From Hanstruepera flava (lineage in GTDB: Bacteria > Bacteroidota > Bacteroidia > Flavobacteriales > Flavobacteriaceae): 64,000 nucleotides of DNA. Numbering within the stretch: the stretch's first letter is position 1; every line of letters begins with the position of its first letter. The notes under the pieces are model-generated. The model did no database searches. It saw nothing but the letters and a program-made list of their open reading frames with translations, and was not told the origin of the DNA. The stretch covers positions 1-64,000 of the forward strand of contig NZ_JALJCW010000001.1 of the NCBI RefSeq assembly GCF_023634025.1, written 5' to 3'. The position numbers were made by a program, and so were the translations under genes. Shown here piece by piece: positions 53,837-62,664 of this stretch.

Positions 53837-54961
53837 ATGATGAAAAGAACCACCCTACTCCTATTATTATTTACTGTTGCGGTTATCGCCATGATGCCTG
53901 CACAAAAACTAACAAAAGACCTTGATAACTTCTTTAAGGCACACCTATCGGAAAATCCCGATCAGCCTGTTGCCAACATACTGGTCTATCTGGAAAATGA
54001 GAAAAAGGATTTTGTTTACCATAAAGGTTTTGGAAACCTATCGGTTTCAGATGATACGGCTGTAAGTCCCAATAGTCCGTTTAAAATTGCCAGCATCACG
54101 AAACTGTTTACGGCAACGCTCATGCTTCAATTGGTTGAAGAGGGGAAGCTTAAGCTTGATGACCCTATTATCAGCTTGATTGGTGACCAAACATTTGTGG
54201 GGTTCGACAAGCTGATGATGCTGGATGGTAAAAACTTTGGCCATGACATTACGGTACGTCAGTTGCTCAATCACACGTCTGGATTAGCCGATATTTTTAC
54301 CGATACGCAAGAGGAATTTATGAACCTTATCTTTGAGAACCCACAAAAACAATGGTCGGTTAAAGATCTTTTTGAAACCTATTATCAGTTTGGGTTGCAT
54401 CATCGTGCGCATTTTAGACCCGGAGACAGCTTTTACTATTCCGATATGAATTACTTTCTGCTAGGGCTTATTATTGAAAAGTATCGCGCTATGCCGCTTG
54501 TGGAAGCTTATAGAACCTACATTTTAGAGCCTGTAGGCATGAGCCATACGTATTTGGAGTATCATGAAGCGGCTACCAACACGTTAGCGTTTCCGAGTTT
54601 GTATATGGGCGATATAGAAGTTAACACCAACATCAACACGTCTTTTGATTGGGCTGGTGGCGGACTGGTATCTACGACCTACGACCTCAATTTGTTTATG
54701 AAAGCGCTTTTTGGCAAACAGCTTATCAAACAAGACCATTTGTTTCAAGCCATGATTACAGATTCTAGAGACCGCTATGGTTTTGGTATGTTTCTGTATG
54801 ATTTTGATGGTTTGCGCTTTTATGGGCATTCGGGATTTTGGGGTAGTGATGTGTTTTACAATCCGGAAGCGGGTATTACCATGGTGGTTTCTGTGAATCA
54901 AACCCATTTGCCGTATAAGCATTATGAGTTTGTAAATGGGATGTATCAGCTTATTAAGTAG
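53837..54961 (+). CDS. Serine hydrolase of the beta-lactamase/AmpC fold
   Basis: 374 residues with a signal peptide (VAVIAMMPAQKL). The SxxK motif is ASITK (about residues 86-90), the Tyr motif is YYSDMNYFLLG, and the third box is GHSGFWGSD (HxG). These mark the beta-lactamase-related (AmpC/DD-peptidase/esterase) family. The full-length domain is exported, probably periplasmic. Such proteins are mostly D-amino-acid or ester hydrolases; antibiotic resistance should not be assumed. It is downstream of the Crp-family gene. Confidence 0.88.
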   Translation: MMKRTTLLLLLFTVAVIAMMPAQKLTKDLDNFFKAHLSENPDQPVANILVYLENEKKDFVYHKGFGNLSVSDDTAVSPNSPFKIASITKLFTATLMLQLVEEGKLKLDDPIISLIGDQTFVGFDKLMMLDGKNFGHDITVRQLLNHTSGLADIFTDTQEEFMNLIFENPQKQWSVKDLFETYYQFGLHHRAHFRPGDSFYYSDMNYFLLGLIIEKYRAMPLVEAYRTYILEPVGMSHTYLEYHEAATNTLAFPSLYMGDIEVNTNINTSFDWAGGGLVSTTYDLNLFMKALFGKQLIKQDHLFQAMITDSRDRYGFGMFLYDFDGLRFYGHSGFWGSDVFYNPEAGITMVVSVNQTHLPYKHYEFVNGMYQLIK

Positions 54962-55064
54962 TGCATTAACTTATAGTTTTCTATTCTTTTTTATTCATGG
55001 CTTACTATTTTATTTAAAGGTATTCATGAATGCTTCGCATTTGCATTGCCAAAAAAAGAAAAAA

Positions 55065-55285
55065 AAAAGCGCTAGACTTATTCCTATTGGTCATTGATGT
55101 TATGTCCTTTTTTAAAGTGCAAAAAAGGACCAAAAAGCACTTTTGCTGTAGATAGGTATTTTTTATGGTTCTTCGCTAACCATAAAAACCATAACCAAAT
55201 ACCTGAATTTTTTACAAGGCTTCAAAAATTCTTTACGGTATTTGGTTATCTATACTGACTACAGCGGCTTCCTGCTGCACAAGAA
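55065..55285. repeat. Double-hairpin dispersed repeat, copy A
   Basis: Two conserved inverted repeats: TTTTTATGGTT / AACCATAAAAA (55160-55170 with 55178-55188) and, immediately after, ATAACCAAATACC / GGTATTTGGTTAT (55191-55203 with 55237-55249, 13 bp perfect). The whole unit, from a CTAGACTTATTCC start to a GCGGCTTCCTGC end, recurs in the same orientation at 61345-61570. Confidence 0.9.
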
Positions 55286-55626
55286 TTCGGGTTTAGGGTT
55301 CTCGATACATTCCGACGCTGCGGTCGGAACACTCGAACTGACGTGGCACATAAATCTAAAAACAACCTGTCATCCTGAACCTTGTGCTGAACTTGCTTCA
55401 GTATTGATTCAGGATCTAAAATGGATTCCGCATCAAGTGCGGAAAGACAAAGAGTGTGGTTTGGTGTTTTGTTTTGTCTGTATTCTTTTTTGCATTGCCC
55501 AAAAAAGAAACAAAAAACGCTAGACTTACTAAATCTTGTCTAAATAGTCCAACGTATCCTAAACCTTCTGACCTTTTCAGCTTGCGCTGAATGCGAACAA
55601 GCAGAAGCTTTTTAACGGATTCTTAT

Positions 55627-55851
55627 GGACTATTCTTAACGACCAGATTTAATAGGTCGCTTGCTTCCTACTTCGCAGGAATTGGTTTATACTTTCTTGT
55701 CATCCTGAACTCGTTTCAGGATCTAAAAGAGATTAGCTTCGCTGAATCTTCGATTTCCTGCCTGCGCAGGAATGCAACGGGTTGACCTGAAGGAGACCTT
55801 AAGGAAACCTGACGCAGACCTTGCGGAGCTATGAGCCAAAAATTACGTATA
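55627..55851. repeat. Composite dispersed repeat, copy 2
   Basis: Counterpart of 52911-53100: a GGACTATTCTTAACGACCAG block (55628), the 36-bp identical block at 55766-55801, AGACCTTGCGGAG, and a TTACGTATA end. It has an internal insertion of about 100 bp carrying a CATCCTGAAC...TTCAGGATCT palindrome and a CCTGCCTGCGCAGG stem that copy 1 lacks. Confidence 0.85.
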
Positions 55852-56017
55852 ACTACGTATTTTATTTGTTGAATTAAAACGGTATCTTGGATGCTTGTGC
55901 TTTAATAACTACGGTATTAGGTTTATGGGTATATATTATTACCTTTTAAAAATAATATAATAGGAATAAACGCCATTGCGTTTATCCAATGGCGACCAGT
56001 CATTATGAAAACCAACT

Positions 56018-58111
56018 ATGAGTAAAACTTACAGGCTTTCTTTTTTAGGAATTTCATTTATTACCTTAACCATTTTAGGTTATATATTGACTGGAAGCTG
56101 TGAATTCCTTCTAAATCATTTTTGGTTTACATCTGGATTGCTTCTTTTAATACTTCTCTCGCTAATTGACCAACCACATTTTTCCAAAGATTCAAACATT
56201 TTTATCAATGCAATAACAGCTGGAATTTCATTGTTAATCGTAGATGATAATAATCGAGATTTTATTTTTTGGGTTTTTCTATCAATAATTAGTTATCTAA
56301 CTATAAGTAGTTATGCACTACTTTGGTTAAGACAGAAGAGTCTTGGTTTAGAAAATAAGTTTATTCGTCTTATTGCTAGAGTGAATAGAGAAATTGGAAA
56401 ACCTGAAACACTTTTTTCCAGCTTTTTCATTTGGGGAGTTTACAAACAGTTTGGAACAGGTAACAATCAGTTCAATGGATTATTATTATTTTGGGCAATT
56501 TTTATAATTTTAAATATTCCCTCATTAGCCAAATCGATAGAAGATTTGTTTGCTATTGGCAAGGATAAAAGCAATAAACTTGCACTTGGACAAATATTTG
56601 GCGTTCAATCAAAAAATACTTTTCTAATTCGACTATATGATTCATCAGAGAGAATTGTAAATACAAGAATATTTGACTTCGTTGAATTTAAATATTCAAC
56701 AGATAAAAAGGTGAGAAAAGGCTTATTATTAGACACGTATTTATTAAACCAACAACAATGGGTTAAAGTATTATCAAATAATGAAATCGAGAAAATTTTT
56801 GACAAGAATATATTTGAAAATCACAAATCGGATGTTGTTTACAGAATTAATAATATTCCCGAAAATGATTATCTAAAAAGATTTATTGGTATTGTAACCG
56901 AAAACAGTACAATTTTTAAAATTCGTTTCATTTACAATTCAAAAATAAAAGTTAGTGAGGGTCAGCTTTTAGAAGTTTCAATTCAAGGACAAAAAGTTCT
57001 TTATCAAATAATAGAAGGTATTACAAAAATTGAACAGCTAGAAAACAAAAACCAAACCGGAATAATAGTTGGTGAGGCCATACAATTAGGAACTTGGGAC
57101 ACTGAAAAATTCCAATTTGAACAATTTGGTTGGGTTCCAGAGGTGAATTCGCCCATTTATTTATCCTCCTCAATTGAAGATACTGCAATTGAAGAAAATG
57201 AATTCACAATTGGAAATATTCCAAATACAAATTATCCGGTAATTCTTAATAAAGAAACTGCAATAACTCACCATACAGCAATATTAGGGATAACTGGCTC
57301 TGGAAAATCTGTTTTTACTAGAAACCTAATTAAGCAAATAATTTCGGATAATACCAAAGTTATAATAATTGACCTTACCGGAGAATATAAAGATAAGATT
57401 GATGATATAAATCCAATCATAACAGATGCAAGTGCACAAAAAGCATTTGATGCAATAGAAATCATAGGAAAAGAAAAAGCTAAATTTCAAAATAATTGGA
57501 ATTTACCGTTAATAGCTGCTCAAGAAAAAATAATTAAAACAGAATTTTACAATTCAATAAAATTATTTCTAGAAGGAGATGAAAGTCAATCAATTTTTGA
57601 ATTACCTGATATTTCAAATAATTCTAGTGTCCTAGACTATACAAAATGGTTTTTCCTTACTCTATTTAAAACTGCTAAAACAAAAAAAAGTTTTGGAAAA
57701 AGAGTTTGTGTAGTTTTAGAAGAAGCTCATACGGTCATTCCAGAATTAAACTCAATGGGAGTTTCAGATTTTGCATCAAAAGCTTCAGTAAATACAATCT
57801 CACAAATAGCTTTACAAGGGAGAAAGTACAATATTGGATTTTTTGTAGTTGCTCAAAGAACTGCAAATGTTTCCAAAACAGTCTTAACACAATGTAATTC
57901 AATTATTGCATTTCAAGAATTAGACAAAACAAGTAGCGATTTCCTTTCTAATTACATGGGGCCAGAATTTGTTAAAATTCTACCTAATTTAAAGTTTAGA
58001 CAAGCAATAGCAGTAGGAAAAGCGTTTAAATCAAGTGTTCCAATGATTTTTGAAGTGCCTAAAATTATTGAACCAGAAGTTGATATTGAAGAAATTGCGG
58101 AAGAGGAATAA
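56018..58111 (+). CDS. Membrane-anchored HerA-like (DUF87) ATPase
   Basis: 697 residues. Several hydrophobic segments fill the N-terminal part (about 10-30, 35-50, 60-110 and 145-165). A HAS-barrel-like beta region follows (about 180-390), then a HerA/FtsK-type P-loop ATPase: Walker A GITGSGKS (residues 424-431), VIIIDLTGEY (about 447-456), Walker B VVLEEAH (about 565) and the sensor/arginine region FFVVAQRTANVSKTVL. HerA-like pumps move DNA or remodel it, and partnered forms act in DNA repair and anti-phage defence. Here no nuclease (NurA, SIR2, DUF4297) is adjacent. The gene is AT-rich compared with both neighbours and is flanked by repeat-rich DNA, which fits acquired DNA. Confidence 0.82.
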   Translation: MSKTYRLSFLGISFITLTILGYILTGSCEFLLNHFWFTSGLLLLILLSLIDQPHFSKDSNIFINAITAGISLLIVDDNNRDFIFWVFLSIISYLTISSYALLWLRQKSLGLENKFIRLIARVNREIGKPETLFSSFFIWGVYKQFGTGNNQFNGLLLFWAIFIILNIPSLAKSIEDLFAIGKDKSNKLALGQIFGVQSKNTFLIRLYDSSERIVNTRIFDFVEFKYSTDKKVRKGLLLDTYLLNQQQWVKVLSNNEIEKIFDKNIFENHKSDVVYRINNIPENDYLKRFIGIVTENSTIFKIRFIYNSKIKVSEGQLLEVSIQGQKVLYQIIEGITKIEQLENKNQTGIIVGEAIQLGTWDTEKFQFEQFGWVPEVNSPIYLSSSIEDTAIEENEFTIGNIPNTNYPVILNKETAITHHTAILGITGSGKSVFTRNLIKQIISDNTKVIIIDLTGEYKDKIDDINPIITDASAQKAFDAIEIIGKEKAKFQNNWNLPLIAAQEKIIKTEFYNSIKLFLEGDESQSIFELPDISNNSSVLDYTKWFFLTLFKTAKTKKSFGKRVCVVLEEAHTVIPELNSMGVSDFASKASVNTISQIALQGRKYNIGFFVVAQRTANVSKTVLTQCNSIIAFQELDKTSSDFLSNYMGPEFVKILPNLKFRQAIAVGKAFKSSVPMIFEVPKIIEPEVDIEEIAEEE

Positions 58112-58218
58112 TTAACACTACCAGTGTCTATGTATATAACAAAGTCAGTTTGCAACCAAAAAGGGTTGTTCGTAAAAATACCTCTAATCCTCACAAGAGA
58201 CAATAAACATCTATTACA

Positions 58219-59376
58219 CTACTCATTAAACTTCGCCTTTTTACTGCCTTCGTACATAACGTATTTTACCAAGCGGGATTCCAGTTTGGCATTAAACAAA
58301 TGGATTTTTCGGGAGGGTCGTAAACCCACATGTTTTAAGGCATCCAGATTGGAGGTAATAAACCAGGCATCGGTACCTGGGTAGCCTTGTTTGAGGGTAT
58401 CGCCAATGTTGGCATAGAACTGTTCCATATCAATATTCAAGCGTTCGCCATAGGGTGGGTTAAACAGCATGTGGAGCTTCCCCTCACCCGCTTTCTGGGT
58501 TTTAAAGAAGTCTTCGTGCTGGATAGTGATAAACTCATCTAAATGGGCATTCTTGATATTGGCCTTGGCTTTGGCCACCGCAGAAGGTGATTTGTCGTAG
58601 CCAATCATTTTATGATGGAAATCGCGCGTTTTCTTTAAGAGGGATTCTTCAATAGTTTCAAACAAATCGACATCCCAATCCTGCCAGCGTTCAAAGGCAA
58701 ACTCCTTACGCATGAGGTTTGGTGGAATGTTACAGGCTATCATAGCGGCTTCGGCCAAAATGGTACCACTACCACACATGGGATCCATAAAATCGCACTG
58801 GCCATCCCAACCGGACAGCATGACCATACCGGCTGCCAGGACTTCGTTAATGGGTGCAATATTGGTGGCGGTTTTATAGCCACGCTTGTGCAGGGACTCG
58901 CCAGAGGTATCCAGGGAAATGGTACACTGTTGGCGGTCAATATGCACATTGATTTTTAAATCGGGGAACCGCAAGTCGATATTGGGGCGTTCCTTGGTGG
59001 TATCGCGAAACTTATCGACAATGGCATCCTTGGTTTTTAGGGCAATGTATTTGGAGTGGGTAAACAGTTTAGAATGTACGGTGGCATCAACCGCCAAAGA
59101 CCCTGTGGGTTTCAGGTATTGGGACCAGTCTATATTATAGACTTTTTTATAGAGGTCTTCCTCGTTCTTCACCCAAAAGGATTCAATGGGCTTAAGGATT
59201 TTAATAGCTGTACGCAGGCCTAAATTGGCTTTGTACATAAAGCCCTTATCGCCTACAAAACTGACGTTACGGACACCTTTTTTAATATCCATAGCACCCA
59301 TTTGCCGTAATTCCTTTTCCAGTAATTCTTCAAAACCATATAAGGTTTTGGCCACCATTTTAAAATTATTCTCCAT
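58219..59376 (-). CDS. THUMP-domain RNA methyltransferase (RlmL/RlmK-like N-terminal type)
   Basis: 385 residues from the ATG at 59376, which follows an AGGAG box; the longer open frame to 59562 would cross the divergent promoter. An N-terminal THUMP domain (about 5-155) is followed by a Rossmann methyltransferase domain with MDPMCGSGTILAEAA, GYDKSPSAV and the catalytic NPPYGERL motif. This matches the m2G2445-forming half of RlmL. It is probably cytoplasmic and acts on 23S rRNA. It is divergent from another methyltransferase gene at 59470. Confidence 0.92.
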   Translation of the reverse strand: MENNFKMVAKTLYGFEELLEKELRQMGAMDIKKGVRNVSFVGDKGFMYKANLGLRTAIKILKPIESFWVKNEEDLYKKVYNIDWSQYLKPTGSLAVDATVHSKLFTHSKYIALKTKDAIVDKFRDTTKERPNIDLRFPDLKINVHIDRQQCTISLDTSGESLHKRGYKTATNIAPINEVLAAGMVMLSGWDGQCDFMDPMCGSGTILAEAAMIACNIPPNLMRKEFAFERWQDWDVDLFETIEESLLKKTRDFHHKMIGYDKSPSAVAKAKANIKNAHLDEFITIQHEDFFKTQKAGEGKLHMLFNPPYGERLNIDMEQFYANIGDTLKQGYPGTDAWFITSNLDALKHVGLRPSRKIHLFNAKLESRLVKYVMYEGSKKAKFNE

Positions 59377-59396
59377 CACTCCTATTAAATAGATTG

Positions 59397-59415
59397 CAAA
59401 AATACAGTATTTTTG
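59397..59415. promoter_or_regulatory. Divergent, palindromic pair of -7 elements
   Basis: CAAAAATAC-A-GTATTTTTG is a perfect 9-bp inverted repeat. Read on the plus strand it gives TATTTTTG (59408-59415) and on the minus strand TATTTTTG (59404-59397), so back-to-back promoters for the two methyltransferase genes overlap. No good TTG is seen at either -33 position. Confidence 0.6.
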
Positions 59416-59469
59416 TGGCATGATTGGGGAATCATAAATGAAAAGATTCCCATTTTCATGGGAATTATT

Positions 59470-60201
59470 ATGACAAAAGACACCACAGCTTGGTTTGCCT
59501 CTTGGTTTGACACACCATTTTACCACATTCTGTATAAGGATCGGGATTATGACGAGGCGCAATTGTTTATGGACAACCTGACGCAGTATTTAAATATACC
59601 TGAAGGTGGTACCATTTTGGATTTGGCCTGTGGTAAAGGGCGGCATTCGGTGTATTTAAATTCCTTGGGTTATGATGTGACTGGTGCCGATCTGTCGGAA
59701 AATAGTATTGCCCATGCCAAGCAATTTGAGAATGACAGTCTGCATTTTAAGGTACATGATATGTGCCAGCCGTTTGGCAAACGCTTTGATGCCGTGTTTA
59801 ATCTGTTTACCAGTTTTGGGTATTTTGAGCAGGAAGCCGATAACCTCAAAACCATACAAGCCATTCAAGCCGATTTAAACGAAACCGGATTTGGAGTGAT
59901 TGATTTTATGAATTCCGACTACGTGATTGATAATTTAGTGCCTGAAGAAACCAAAACCGTTGATGGTATAGACTTTAACTTAAAGCGCTATGTTAAAGAC
60001 GGTTACATTATAAAAGAGATTGCGTTTACGCATGAGGATGAGGATTATAACTATCAGGAACGTGTACGTGCCTTTACACTAGCCGATTTTGAGGCCTTGT
60101 TTGAAAAAGCGGGTGTGTATTTACTGGATGTTTTTGGTGATTATAAATTGCGTAAGTTTGACAACAAAACATCTGAACGCCTAATCATGATTTTTAAATA
60201 A
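59470..60201 (+). CDS. Class I SAM-dependent methyltransferase
   Basis: 243 residues from the ATG at 59470; earlier in-frame starts would lie in or near the promoter palindrome. The SAM-binding ILDLACGKGRHSVYL (motif I), VTGADLSENSIAHA and the FNLFTSFGYFEQEADN segment place it with small-molecule or tRNA-type class I methyltransferases of the Methyltransf_25 group. The substrate is unknown. It is 2 bp before a ZIP transporter, so the two are translated together. Confidence 0.86.
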   Translation: MTKDTTAWFASWFDTPFYHILYKDRDYDEAQLFMDNLTQYLNIPEGGTILDLACGKGRHSVYLNSLGYDVTGADLSENSIAHAKQFENDSLHFKVHDMCQPFGKRFDAVFNLFTSFGYFEQEADNLKTIQAIQADLNETGFGVIDFMNSDYVIDNLVPEETKTVDGIDFNLKRYVKDGYIIKEIAFTHEDEDYNYQERVRAFTLADFEALFEKAGVYLLDVFGDYKLRKFDNKTSERLIMIFK

Positions 60202-60203
60202 GC

Positions 60204-60875
60204 ATGCTGAATTATATACTTCCCATCCTTTCAGTTTTAGTTGGTTTTTTTATTGTGCTTATTTTAAAGCCTTCAGAAATCAAGCATTTAAAGTTGCTGC
60301 TAGCCTTTAGTGGTGCCTTTTTATTATCGATTACCGTTTTTAGTTTTTTACCGGAAGTCTATGCGCATGATAGCAAGCATGTGGGTATCTTTATTATGGT
60401 GGGAATTCTTATTCAGATTATCCTGGAGTTCTTTTCCAAAGGTGCCGAGCATGGGCATATGCATCTGGACAAAAGCAAAACGCTGTTTCCGTGGGTGTTG
60501 TTTATCAGTTTGAGTATTCATGCCATTTTGGAAGGTATACCTATGGAGGCGCACCATCATTTGGTTTATGGTATTATTGTACACAAACTTCCTGTGGCGA
60601 TTATTCTGGCTACGTTTTTTATTCAGTCGCAGTTATCTAAAGTCAAGATTGCCCTGTTTTTAATTTTGTTTGCCTTGATGACACCGTTGGGTGTATATTT
60701 ATCGGATTCTATTGGGTTTATTAAAACCTATTACAATGAGATTTCGGCGATTGTGATTGGTATCTTTTTGCATATCTCGACCACCATTCTCTTTGAAAGT
60801 AGTGAAGGTCACAAATTTAACCTGACCAAGATTTTAACCATTATTTTGGCTATAGTTATTGCCTATTTTATCTAG
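60204..60875 (+). CDS. ZIP family metal transporter
   Basis: 223 residues, about 7-8 membrane helices. The ZIP signature is seen in HAILEGIPMEAHHHLVYGIIVHKLPVAI (helices IV and V with His/Glu ligands; two blocks) and in the His-rich loop GAEHGHMHLDK between helices. It imports Zn2+ or another divalent metal into the cytoplasm. It starts 2 bp after the methyltransferase gene and is 3 bp before the DUF4268 gene, so the three form an operon. Confidence 0.9.
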   Translation: MLNYILPILSVLVGFFIVLILKPSEIKHLKLLLAFSGAFLLSITVFSFLPEVYAHDSKHVGIFIMVGILIQIILEFFSKGAEHGHMHLDKSKTLFPWVLFISLSIHAILEGIPMEAHHHLVYGIIVHKLPVAIILATFFIQSQLSKVKIALFLILFALMTPLGVYLSDSIGFIKTYYNEISAIVIGIFLHISTTILFESSEGHKFNLTKILTIILAIVIAYFI

Positions 60876-60878
60876 TCT

Positions 60879-61307
60879 ATGTTCAGTAAGGAAGAAAGCC
60901 GACAATTACGTGAAACATTCTGGATAAGCTTTGGAAAGTCCTTCCCCAGAAAGTGGCTGCTCTACAACACCAAAATAAAGGGTTTTAGTTTTAAGTTTCA
61001 TTTTGATACCAAACAGGCGTTGGTATCCTTGGATGTGGAAAGTGATTTGGAAAACCGTATTAACTATTGGGAAAAGTTAGTCGCGCTTAAAAGCATTCTT
61101 CAAGATGATTATCTTCCTGAAGCTATTTATGAAGAAACCTTTTATTTAGATAACGGTAAAGAAATATCACGTGTTTATGTACCCTTGGACGCTAAAGTGA
61201 GTATTCATAATAAGAATAGCTGGCAAGAGGTGATGGTGTTTTTTAATGAAACGATGGGTTTGTTTGAGGCGTTTTTTGAGGAGTATAAAGATGTGATCAA
61301 AGGTTAG
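60879..61307 (+). CDS. DUF4268-like protein
   Basis: 142 residues, cytoplasmic. The pattern RETFWISFGKSFPRKWLLYNTKIKG, then FHFDTKQALVSLDVE and a helix ENRINYWEKLVALKSIL matches DUF4268, which has a restriction-endonuclease-like fold in other proteins. The short form here has no partner domain. It is 3 bp after the ZIP gene and is the last gene of that unit. Function unknown. Confidence 0.83.
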   Translation: MFSKEESRQLRETFWISFGKSFPRKWLLYNTKIKGFSFKFHFDTKQALVSLDVESDLENRINYWEKLVALKSILQDDYLPEAIYEETFYLDNGKEISRVYVPLDAKVSIHNKNSWQEVMVFFNETMGLFEAFFEEYKDVIKG

Positions 61308-61732
61308 ATTTGTATTGATACTTTTCTGGTAAGATTCGAGTTAAACAAAAAACTTTAGATTTATTCCTGTTGGATTTTGATGTAATGTCCTTTTTTGAAG
61401 GTGCAAAAAAGAACCAAAAAACACCTTTGCTGTAGATAGGTATTTTTTATGGTTCTACTCTAACCATAAAAACCATAACCAAATACCTGATTTTTTTCCA
61501 AGGCTTCAAAAATTCTTTACGGTATTTGGTTATATATACTGACTACAGCGGCTTCCTGCTTCGCAGGAATTAGGTTTTAAATTACTTGTCATCCTGAACT
61601 TGATTCAGGATCTATTAATACATCAAATGCAGAAATAGAAGATTCGACGAAGTCAATAACAATGGATGTATTGTTAAATTACTATTTTTAAACCTATTTT
61701 AGTTTAAAAACCACCGAAGTAAACCAATACCC
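61308..61732. other. 425-bp non-coding stretch with the second double-hairpin repeat
   Basis: No supported gene. The double-hairpin repeat (61345-61570) ends in a TTCCTGCTTCGCAGGAA REP-like stem, followed by a TCATCCTGAAC...ATTCAGGATCT palindrome (61590-61612) and about 120 bp of AT-rich leader before the TraB-like lipoprotein. Confidence 0.8.
61345..61570. repeat. Double-hairpin dispersed repeat, copy B
   Basis: Same order of elements as 55065-55285. Both inverted repeats are kept: TTTTTATGGTT / AACCATAAAAA, and ATAACCAAATACC (61475-61487) with GGTATTTGGTTAT (61521-61533). The loop of the first hairpin differs (CTACTCT instead of CTTCGCT) while the arms are unchanged, which suggests the structure is under selection. 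Confidence 0.9.
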
Positions 61733-62548
61733 ATGCGCAGATTATTAGGATTGATTGTAATGATGAGTGTACTACTTTGCTGTTGTGCTCCCAAAAAAAA
61801 GGAATTAGTGCTGCTTGGTACCGTTCATCAGTCAGTAGAAAATTTCACACCGGATAGCCTTTACAATATTCTGGTTAAGATCAAACCCGATTTGATACTC
61901 TTTGAAGTGGATTCTTCCTTGTTTACGGACACCTTCGAGTTTAATAAAACCTGGGATAGTAATGAGAATATTGCCACTGTAAAGTATATGGACACCTTTG
62001 ATGTAGCTGTTAGACCCTATGAATTTACCGGAAGAAACGCCTATCGCATAAAAATTGGGTCAAGACCAACGGATGGCAAAGCCACCCAATTGTTAGATAG
62101 TCTTTACAAAAACAATCAGCTAGATGCTGCGGACGCTGATACTTATGAACGTTTTCTTAAAATAAACGATTCTCTAAATGCCTTTGCTTATCAAGGTGCG
62201 CGAGCATTTAACAGTATGGAAACTGATAAAATTGCTGAAGCCAGACAAGACTATCAGTATAAAGCGCTTTTAAACATCATGGGCCAATATCCTGTATTCT
62301 CTGAAACCTATTTTGTTAAGCAAGATGGAGACAGTATTAGTTATTTTGAGGGATACAAACGCGCATCTGAATTTTGGGATTTAAGAAACCAAACCATGGC
62401 TAATAACATTTTACATTTTATTCGGGAATCCGATTATAGGAAAATAGTGGTGCTAAACGGTTATTTTCACAGGTATTATTTGAACACGTTAATTAGGCCA
62501 AAACAGGATGAATTAAATTTTATAGTAAAGGAATTTTACGATTATTAA
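61733..62548 (+). CDS. TraB/DUF5694-like lipoprotein
   Basis: 271 residues. Signal peptide with lipobox (SVLLCCCAPKKK, Cys about residue 18). The N-terminal LVLLGTVHQSVENF and KPDLILFEVDSSLF resemble the GTxH and PDxxxxE motifs of TraB/Tiki/GumN-type putative metalloproteases, and the C-terminal RKIVVLNGYFHRYYL supplies a further His. It is probably an outer-membrane lipoprotein. The assignment is by motif only; DUF5694-like is an alternative name. Preceded by repeat-rich DNA and followed by an S41 peptidase. Confidence 0.75.
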   Translation: MRRLLGLIVMMSVLLCCCAPKKKELVLLGTVHQSVENFTPDSLYNILVKIKPDLILFEVDSSLFTDTFEFNKTWDSNENIATVKYMDTFDVAVRPYEFTGRNAYRIKIGSRPTDGKATQLLDSLYKNNQLDAADADTYERFLKINDSLNAFAYQGARAFNSMETDKIAEARQDYQYKALLNIMGQYPVFSETYFVKQDGDSISYFEGYKRASEFWDLRNQTMANNILHFIRESDYRKIVVLNGYFHRYYLNTLIRPKQDELNFIVKEFYDY

Positions 62549-62664
62549 AGTCGTTATATACTATGTGTTCAAATCATTAGACCAATACCCCTGGGAAGAA
62601 TAGCTTGATTTGCTTAATCCAATAATATTTAGGATTTTTACAATTCATCAATCAATTTATACAT

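Larger units (their letters stand above)
54962..56017. other. 1056-bp non-coding stretch built of repeats
   Basis: No supported gene. It contains, in order, a GCATTGCC...CGCTAGACTTA box (55038-55081, again at 55490-55530), the double-hairpin repeat (55065-55285), a REP-like CTCGATACATTCCGACGC...GTCGGAA palindrome (about 55300-55340), TCATCCTGAAC...TTCAGGATCT boxes (about 55372 and 55700), and the composite repeat copy 2 (55627-55851). The last 160 bp are AT-rich and probably hold the promoter of the HerA-like gene. Confidence 0.8.

Noticed and set aside
53837-54961. Serine hydrolase as a beta-lactamase resistance gene
   Set aside because: SxxK, YSD and HxG motifs define the broad fold only; neighbours and sequence do not show a resistance function.
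55242-55523. 93-codon open frame on the plus strand
   Set aside because: It is made of REP-like palindromes and dispersed repeat DNA, has no codon bias, and matches only repeat sequence found again at 61.5 kb.
59376-59562. Longer N-terminus for the RlmL-like protein
   Set aside because: The extra 62 residues cross the divergent promoter and the start of the neighbouring methyltransferase gene, and do not resemble THUMP proteins; the ATG at 59376 has an AGGAG box.
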